Part shown: piece by piece, positions 32,814-37,751 of the stretch
Layout of the letters: each line of letters starts with the position of its first letter
Position numbering within the stretch: the first letter of the stretch is position 1
Origin: Anderseniella sp.
Lineage (GTDB): Bacteria > Pseudomonadota > Alphaproteobacteria > Rhizobiales > Aestuariivirgaceae
Assembly: GCA_030626025.1 (NCBI GenBank)
Contig: DAOUPT010000032.1
Coordinates: 1-37,751 of the forward strand
Length of the DNA: 37,751 nucleotides
Direction of reading: 5' to 3'
The notes under the pieces: generated by a model
What the model was told of the DNA's origin: nothing
The model's input: the letters and a program-made list of their open reading frames with translations, nothing else
Database searches by the model: none
Position numbers and translations under genes: made by a program

Positions 32814-34316
32814 ATGACTTTGAACCACAAAAGTGTTTCCTCTAACTCTGCCAATGTTCAGGCCAAAAGATCCTCAAAAACCGTAGCAGCGTTGGTTGCC
32901 GGTGCGCTGCTTGGTGCCACCGGATTGACAATTGCCACCAGTATTGTGCCCACCCAGCCTGCAAAAGCTGAATCGGTGCTAAATCGGGCTCCACGCCAGG
33001 GTTTTGCTGATCTTGTCGAACAGGTAATGCCAACTGTTGTCAGTGTTGAAGTGCGTTTTTCTCAAATTGCCAACCGGCTGGATGAAAAGATGTCACCGAT
33101 GGAGTTCTTTGACCGTTTCTCAAAAGGCCATGGCAAAGAGTTTCGCTCCAAGCCCCGTAAACGTTCCCGCAGTGGTCGCGCGTCTGGTTCAGGTTTCATA
33201 ATTTCAGCCGATGGTTATGTTGTTACCAACAATCACGTGGTTAAAAACGCATCCGAAGTTGTGGTAAAATTAGCCAATGGCGACGAATATCAAGCCAAAG
33301 TGGTTGGTAAAGACCCCAAAACCGACCTCGCCGTTCTCAAGCTTAAATCCAAAAAGACTTTTAAGTTTGTCAAACTGGCGGCAAAAGATCCCCGGGTCGG
33401 AGATTGGGTGGTTGCTGTTGGTAACCCCTTTGGTCTGGGCGGCACGGTAACAACCGGTATTGTGTCGGCCAGCGGGCGAAATATCGGTTCTGGCCCCTAT
33501 GATAATTTCCTGCAGATTGATGCTTCAATCAACAAGGGAAACTCCGGCGGTCCGGCCTTTAATCTCAATGGCGAAGTGATTGGCGTTAACACAGCAATTT
33601 TTTCTCCTTCAGGCGGCAGTGTCGGCATCGGTTTTGCTATTCCGGCATCAACCACCCGGCAGATTGTTGCTGATTTGATCAGCAAGGGCAGTGTTACCCG
33701 CGGCTGGCTCGGCGTTCAAATTCAAGCGGTAACCAAAGATATCGCCCGCTCATTGGGTTTGAAAAAGGCCAGAGGTACGTTGATTGCCGGTGTCAACAAA
33801 GGCTCACCAGCTGAAAAAGCTGGCCTGAAACCCGGTGACACGATTACCAGCGTTAACGGCAATAACATCAAGGGTCCGCAAGATCTGGCCCGCAAAATTG
33901 CCGGTATTAAACCGGGCGAAACCCTTGACGTGGCAATCGTGCGTAAAGGGGCTGAAAAAATCCTCAAAGTTGAAATCGGCACCATGCCTGGTGCTGATAA
34001 ACTGGCTGGCGTGATAAAACCACAAGACACTGACGAGCCGAAACTGGCAAAGCTTGGACTTGCGGTAGAAACGGCTGAAGACGGCAGAGGCTTGGTGGTG
34101 CGTCAGGTTGATCCCGACGGGATTGCCGCCAAAAAAGGCATTCGTCGCGGTGATGTTATTGTCGAGGTTGATGGCATAGACATCGATGCGCCCGAGGCTC
34201 TTAAAGCGGTTTTGGAAAGGTCTGCAAAAGCTGGCAGGGAAACCGTGCTGCTGCTGCTGCGCTCACGTGATCGCCAGCGCTTTGTAGCATTGCCTTTGAA
34301 AAAAGAGCGCTCGTAA
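32814..34316 (+). CDS. degP: Periplasmic HtrA/DegP-type serine protease (Do family)
   Basis: 500 residues from ATG 32814, preceded by GGAG at 6 bases; ATG 32784 is an alternative. A membrane/signal segment (TVAALVAGALLGATGLTIATS) precedes the trypsin-like domain with triad His141 (TNNHVV), Asp171 (KTDLAVLK) and Ser244 (GNSGGPAF). Two PDZ domains follow (GTLIAGVNKGSPAEKAGLKP and GLVVRQVDPDGIAAKKGIRR). It degrades or refolds misfolded periplasmic proteins. The signal run is unusually long and late (after ~25 residues), so it could be a signal anchor. Convergent or divergent partners are the dCache kinase upstream and the regulator/kinase pair downstream. Confidence 0.93.
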   Translation: MTLNHKSVSSNSANVQAKRSSKTVAALVAGALLGATGLTIATSIVPTQPAKAESVLNRAPRQGFADLVEQVMPTVVSVEVRFSQIANRLDEKMSPMEFFDRFSKGHGKEFRSKPRKRSRSGRASGSGFIISADGYVVTNNHVVKNASEVVVKLANGDEYQAKVVGKDPKTDLAVLKLKSKKTFKFVKLAAKDPRVGDWVVAVGNPFGLGGTVTTGIVSASGRNIGSGPYDNFLQIDASINKGNSGGPAFNLNGEVIGVNTAIFSPSGGSVGIGFAIPASTTRQIVADLISKGSVTRGWLGVQIQAVTKDIARSLGLKKARGTLIAGVNKGSPAEKAGLKPGDTITSVNGNNIKGPQDLARKIAGIKPGETLDVAIVRKGAEKILKVEIGTMPGADKLAGVIKPQDTDEPKLAKLGLAVETAEDGRGLVVRQVDPDGIAAKKGIRRGDVIVEVDGIDIDAPEALKAVLERSAKAGRETVLLLLRSRDRQRFVALPLKKERS

Positions 34317-34327
34317 ACAATGTTCCC

Positions 34328-34371
34328 GAACCATCGCAAAATTACTGCCATGATGGCGCGATGGTTCTTTT
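34328..34371 (+). terminator. Rho-independent terminator after htrA/degP
   Basis: A perfect 10-bp stem GAACCATCGC (34328-34337) with GCGATGGTTC (34358-34367), loop of 20 bases, followed by TTTT. It lies 11 bases after the protease stop and separates it from the regulator/kinase genes. Confidence 0.7.
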
Positions 34372-34539
34372 CGCAACGCCCTGAACCTTTCCCCAAGTAA
34401 CCCCTCCTTGTGGTTCAGGTGCGTTGCGAAATTTTTGCTTTTTTGCCGGGTAACTTTTTAAGGATGACAAAAGGTGTTAAACCCGCTTAATACGTCTCAG
34501 GAACAAGTGCACAACCAATATGCGAAACAGGCATTGTCT

Positions 34540-35220
34540 ATGCGAATTTTGATCATTGAAGATGATTTGGAAGCTGCCGGCTGGCTCAGTAAAGGCCTGT
34601 CCGAAAGTGGCCATGTGACCGACCACGCCAGCGATGGTGAAACCGGCTTGGCGCTGGCAACCTCAGAACCCTTTGACGTGTTGATTGTTGACCGGATGTT
34701 GCCAAAAATGGACGGTCTTGAAATCATCCGCAATGTCCGCAAACAAGGTATCAAAACACCCATCCTGATTTTAAGTGCGCTGTCAGAAGTTGATGAAAAA
34801 GTCGAAGGCCTGCGCGCCGGTGGTGATGATTATCTGGCCAAACCTTATGCTTTTTCCGAGTTGCTGGCCCGGGTGGAAGGGCTTGTCCGCCGTCCCGATA
34901 CTGAACCGCAACAAACGGTTTTACTGGCTCAGGATCTGGAAATGGACCTTCTGTCTCGCAAGGTTAAACGGGCCGGTCAGGAAGTTTTGCTGCAACCGCG
35001 CGAATTCAAATTGCTTGAGTATCTGATGCGTAACGCCGGAAAGGTTGTCACCCGCACAATGCTGCTAGAGAACGTCTGGAACTATCATTTTGACCCGCAA
35101 ACCAACGTCATTGATGTTCATATTTCCAGACTGCGCGGCAAAATCGACAAGGATTTTGACACTCCGATTCTCGAAACCATACGCGGTGCAGGGTATATGA
35201 TCCGTGCGCATAAACCTTAA
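34540..35220 (+). CDS. OmpR-type response regulator
   Basis: 226 residues from ATG 34540: receiver with Glu7/Asp8/Asp9, phosphorylation site Asp51 (LIVDRMLP), LILSALSEVDEKVEGLRAGGDDY and YLAKPYAFSELLAR, then a winged-helix domain (LLQPREFKLLEYLMRNAGKVV, NVIDVHISRLRGKID, TIRGAGYMIR). In-frame GTG codons at 34474 (after AAGGA) and 34507 (after AGGAA) could give N-terminal extensions of 22 or 11 residues; the ATG at the start of MRILIIEDD is the family norm. The kinase gene overlaps its end by 17 bases. Its place between degP and glnE is conserved in Rhizobiales. Confidence 0.92.
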   Translation: MRILIIEDDLEAAGWLSKGLSESGHVTDHASDGETGLALATSEPFDVLIVDRMLPKMDGLEIIRNVRKQGIKTPILILSALSEVDEKVEGLRAGGDDYLAKPYAFSELLARVEGLVRRPDTEPQQTVLLAQDLEMDLLSRKVKRAGQEVLLQPREFKLLEYLMRNAGKVVTRTMLLENVWNYHFDPQTNVIDVHISRLRGKIDKDFDTPILETIRGAGYMIRAHKP

Positions 35221-36580
35221 AGTCCTAAAAACCTCAACCTTCCGGCTTGCCGCCATCTATTTGACGGTTTTTGCCATTTCGATCGGCGCGGTGCTCAGTT
35301 ATGTCTACTGGAACACCGTCGTCCTGCTACAGGACCAGACCAACGATACCATCGGCGCCGAAGTGCAAGGTCTGGCCGAGCAATATCGCCAGCGGGGTTT
35401 GAGCGGTCTTCTCGAGGTCATTAAAGAACGCTCTAAAGAAAACACCGGGTCGGTTTATCTGTTCACCAATTTTGTTGGCCGACGCATGGCCGGTAATCTC
35501 GATAGCTTGCCGGTCGGGGCCGTTGGCAATGAGGGCTGGTTTGAATTTCCCTACAGCGCACGAACCCAAACCGGTCGCGAAAAACACATCGCCCGCGCCT
35601 ATCATTTGGAACTTGCCGGTGGTTTCACACTGGTTGTTGGCCGGGATGTGGAGGAACGCCGAAAGTTTGCCGGATTGATCCGCACAGCATTGTTTTGGGC
35701 ACTGGGATTGGCTGCCGTATTTGGCGTTAGTGGCTCCCTGCTGATGAGCCGCAATTTTCTCGCCCGAATCGACTCTATTTCTGCAACCAGCCGGACTATT
35801 ATGGCCGGTGACCTGACCGGACGAATGCCGGTAACCGGCACCGGTGATGAACTGGACCGGCTTTCTCTTAGTCTGAACGACATGCTCGATCAGATCGAGC
35901 GCCTGATGTCGGGAATGAAGGAAATCTCAAGCAATGTCGCCCACGATTTGCGCACTCCGCTGACCCGCATGCGCAGTCGGGTTGAAGCGGCATTGCGGTC
36001 CAACGTGCCGGGCGAACAGCGAGCTGCCCTTGAAACAACATTGGTCGAAACAGATCAATTACTGGTAACATTCAATGCGCTATTGTCCATCGCCAAGGCG
36101 GAATCGGGTCAGGCAAGAGCCGGGTTTACCGATGTTGATATAGGTGAACTCATTGAGGAAATGGCTGATTTGTACGAACCGCTGATTGAAGATCAGGAAG
36201 GTAGTTTGAACGTTCATGTCGAGCCCGGTACCAAAATGAAAGCCGACCGGCAATTGCTCGCCCAAATGCTTACCAACCTGATTGATAACGTCATGAAATA
36301 CGGCCTTGATCCCAAAACCGGCCAACCTCACGTGGAACTGTTTGCCGGTCATTCAGCCGGTCAGGTGACCATTTATGTGGCCGACAAGGGCGTAGGCATT
36401 GACGAAAAAGATCACCAGCGGGTAACAGAGCGTTTCGTTCGCCTTGAAAAAAGTCGCTCAGCCCCCGGCAACGGCCTCGGCCTGTCTCTGGTAAAAGGCG
36501 TAATAGAACTCCACAACGGCACCCTCAACCTGCAAGACAACAACCCTGGCTTGAAAGTAGTTATGCGGTTTAACAAGTAA
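35204..36580 (+). CDS. Sensor histidine kinase, partner of the OmpR-type regulator
   Basis: 458 residues starting at GTG 35204, which lies inside the end of the regulator gene; no later start keeps the first membrane span (FRLAAIYLTVFAISIGAVL) complete. A periplasmic loop of ~130 residues, second span (ALFWALGLAAVFGVSGSLLM), HAMP (ISATSRTIMAGDLTGRMPV), HisKA with His247 (NVAHDLRTPLTRMRSR) and ATPase motifs NLIDNVMKYG, DKGVGID and GNGLGLSLVKG follow. The DLRTPL H-box is typical of the QseC/TctE-like group. Signal unknown; the neighbouring protease suggests envelope stress. Confidence 0.92.
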   Translation: MRINLKVLKTSTFRLAAIYLTVFAISIGAVLSYVYWNTVVLLQDQTNDTIGAEVQGLAEQYRQRGLSGLLEVIKERSKENTGSVYLFTNFVGRRMAGNLDSLPVGAVGNEGWFEFPYSARTQTGREKHIARAYHLELAGGFTLVVGRDVEERRKFAGLIRTALFWALGLAAVFGVSGSLLMSRNFLARIDSISATSRTIMAGDLTGRMPVTGTGDELDRLSLSLNDMLDQIERLMSGMKEISSNVAHDLRTPLTRMRSRVEAALRSNVPGEQRAALETTLVETDQLLVTFNALLSIAKAESGQARAGFTDVDIGELIEEMADLYEPLIEDQEGSLNVHVEPGTKMKADRQLLAQMLTNLIDNVMKYGLDPKTGQPHVELFAGHSAGQVTIYVADKGVGIDEKDHQRVTERFVRLEKSRSAPGNGLGLSLVKGVIELHNGTLNLQDNNPGLKVVMRFNK

Positions 36581-36616
36581 CTTTCATCAAACCGTAAGCC
36601 GTTCTAGTGTGGGCTT

Positions 36617-37751
36617 ATGACAACAAAAAGTGCTGATTCTTTACTCGCCGGTTCGCCTTTTCTTAAAGGTTTGGCCGATCGTTATCCTGATTGTTTGACA
36701 ACGGGCCCTGCTGAAATAATAGCCGCGGTTTGCTCTGTTCTGGCAAGTGAGGTGGTCAGTGGTGGCGATGAGAATGTCCTGAAACAAAACCTGCGCATTG
36801 CCCGTAACAAGGCGGCGCTGGCTATTGCGCTGGCTGATCTTAAAGGTCAGTGGTTGCTGGATGAAGTGACGGAAAACCTTACCAATGTTGCCGATGCCTG
36901 TTTGAATGCAACGATAAACTGGCTGTTGCGGGATGCCGGGCGTCAGGGCAAACTTGTCGGGCTTGATAATGACAATCCGGCGTTCGGCAGTGGTTATGTG
37001 GTTATGGCCATGGGCAAGCACGGCGCTCATGAGTTGAACTTTTCATCCGATGTCGATCTCATTGTCCTGTATGATCCCGAGATCGCTCCGCTGGGTGAAA
37101 ATGTCGAGCCCTCGACCTTTTTTGTCCGCATGACCAAACGCATTGTTACCGTGATGCAGGATGTCACCAAGGATGGTTATACCTATCGGGTTGACTTGCG
37201 TCTGCGTCCTGATCCTCGGGCAACGCAGGTGGCAATTTCCTTTAACGCAGCCCTTAATTATTATGAAAGCATGGGCCAGAATTGGGAACGGGCAGCAATG
37301 ATCAAGGCCCGCCCGGTCGCTGGAGACATGGAGTTGGGCGCGCGTTTCCTCAAAGAAATACAACCCTTCATCTGGCGCAAATATCTTGATTTTGCCGCCA
37401 TCGCCGAAGTGCATTCGCTCAAACGACAAATCCATGCGGTTAAGGGCCATGGCGAAATTGCCATTCTCGGCCACAATGTAAAGCTCGGACGCGGCGGCAT
37501 TCGCGAGATTGAGTTTTTTGTTCAAACCCAACAATTGATCGCTGGTGGCCGCAACAAGTTTTTGCGCGGCATCGCAACCCTCGACATGCTTGACCGGCTG
37601 GTTGAGGCGGACTGGATAAGCAGCCAGGCAGCGAGCGACCTTAAAGACGCCTATCGGTTTTTGCGTCAGGTTGAGCACCGTATTCAGATGGTTGCCGATC
37701 AGCAAACCCATCAATTGCCCGGCGATCAGCAACGCTTTGATGATCTGGCAA
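36617..37751 (+). CDS. glnE: Bifunctional glutamine synthetase adenylyltransferase/deadenylase (3' partial)
   Basis: The first 378 codons of a protein usually near 950-1000 residues; the frame is open to the right edge. The N-terminal nucleotidyltransferase (deadenylylase) domain is evident: VMAMGKHGAHELNFSSDVDL then IVLYD, with the GS...D-x-D metal site, VDLRLRPDP, YYESMGQNWERAAMIKARPV and GRGGIREIEFFVQ. It adds and removes AMP on glutamine synthetase in response to PII. The usual MGK-(L/M)-GA motif reads MGKHGA here. It begins 36 bases after the kinase gene and may be cotranscribed. Confidence 0.95.
   Translation, partial: MTTKSADSLLAGSPFLKGLADRYPDCLTTGPAEIIAAVCSVLASEVVSGGDENVLKQNLRIARNKAALAIALADLKGQWLLDEVTENLTNVADACLNATINWLLRDAGRQGKLVGLDNDNPAFGSGYVVMAMGKHGAHELNFSSDVDLIVLYDPEIAPLGENVEPSTFFVRMTKRIVTVMQDVTKDGYTYRVDLRLRPDPRATQVAISFNAALNYYESMGQNWERAAMIKARPVAGDMELGARFLKEIQPFIWRKYLDFAAIAEVHSLKRQIHAVKGHGEIAILGHNVKLGRGGIREIEFFVQTQQLIAGGRNKFLRGIATLDMLDRLVEADWISSQAASDLKDAYRFLRQVEHRIQMVADQQTHQLPGDQQRFDDLA

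Noticed and set aside
1-37751. tRNA genes, rRNA, CRISPR arrays, insertion sequences or att repeats
   Set aside because: No cloverleaf, repeat-spacer array, transposase gene or flanking direct repeat was recognised by reading; an att site may lie outside the window.

Overview
The window comes from an alphaproteobacterial chromosome, most likely of the order Hyphomicrobiales (Rhizobiales). Three things point there: the order ccmI-ccmE-ccmF-ccmH followed by an HtrA/DegP protease, an OmpR-type regulator/kinase pair and glnE; a heterotetrameric sarcosine oxidase operon (soxBDAG); and a response regulator/kinase pair that reads like rhizobial FeuP/FeuQ with a small PepSY protein in front. Genus was not determined.

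Positions 1-16055 (all + strand) hold a head, tail and lysis module in the order of the Rhodobacter capsulatus gene transfer agent (RcGTA): large terminase (cut by the window edge), portal, prohead protease, major capsid protein, a strong terminator, connector, head-tail adaptor, an extra HK97-gp10-like gene, tail terminator, major tail protein, the g10 and g10.1 tail chaperones, a very short tape measure, distal tail protein, Fe-S hub, NlpC/P60 peptidase and the large TIM-barrel baseplate protein. These are followed by a DUF2793 fibre-like protein and a lysis cassette (coiled-coil/TM protein, GH24 lysozyme with a membrane tail, three-TM holin). No integrase, repressor, replication gene or att site is visible, but the left end lies outside the window. 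It may be a GTA or a related prophage.

The most notable signal is at the g10/g10.1 junction. The last codons of g10 contain GGGAAAG, the heptamer used by phage lambda for its G/GT frameshift. It is placed so that a -1 slip joins g10 to g10.1, which has no normal start codon before its conserved FPW motif. Two small hairpins follow at a suitable distance. This predicts a G/GT-type programmed frameshift in a GTA-like tail cluster.

Positions 16134-18657 encode a periplasmic PepSY protein and the FeuP/FeuQ-like two-component system. A structured noncoding stretch ending in a + strand terminator (18658-18977) separates it from a minus-strand block: a GlxA/GbdR-type regulator (18975-19964) and soxB-soxD-soxA-soxG (20072-25335), which oxidise sarcosine to glycine with transfer of the one-carbon unit to tetrahydrofolate.

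From 25523 the + strand carries ccmI-ccmE-ccmF-ccmH (cytochrome c maturation) and a fused alpha/beta-hydrolase-OsmC protein. A minus-strand dCache/HAMP histidine kinase overlaps the end of that gene and diverges from the htrA/degP-type protease. An OmpR-type regulator, its kinase and the 5' part of glnE complete the window. The right half is dominated by envelope quality control, redox and signalling functions.
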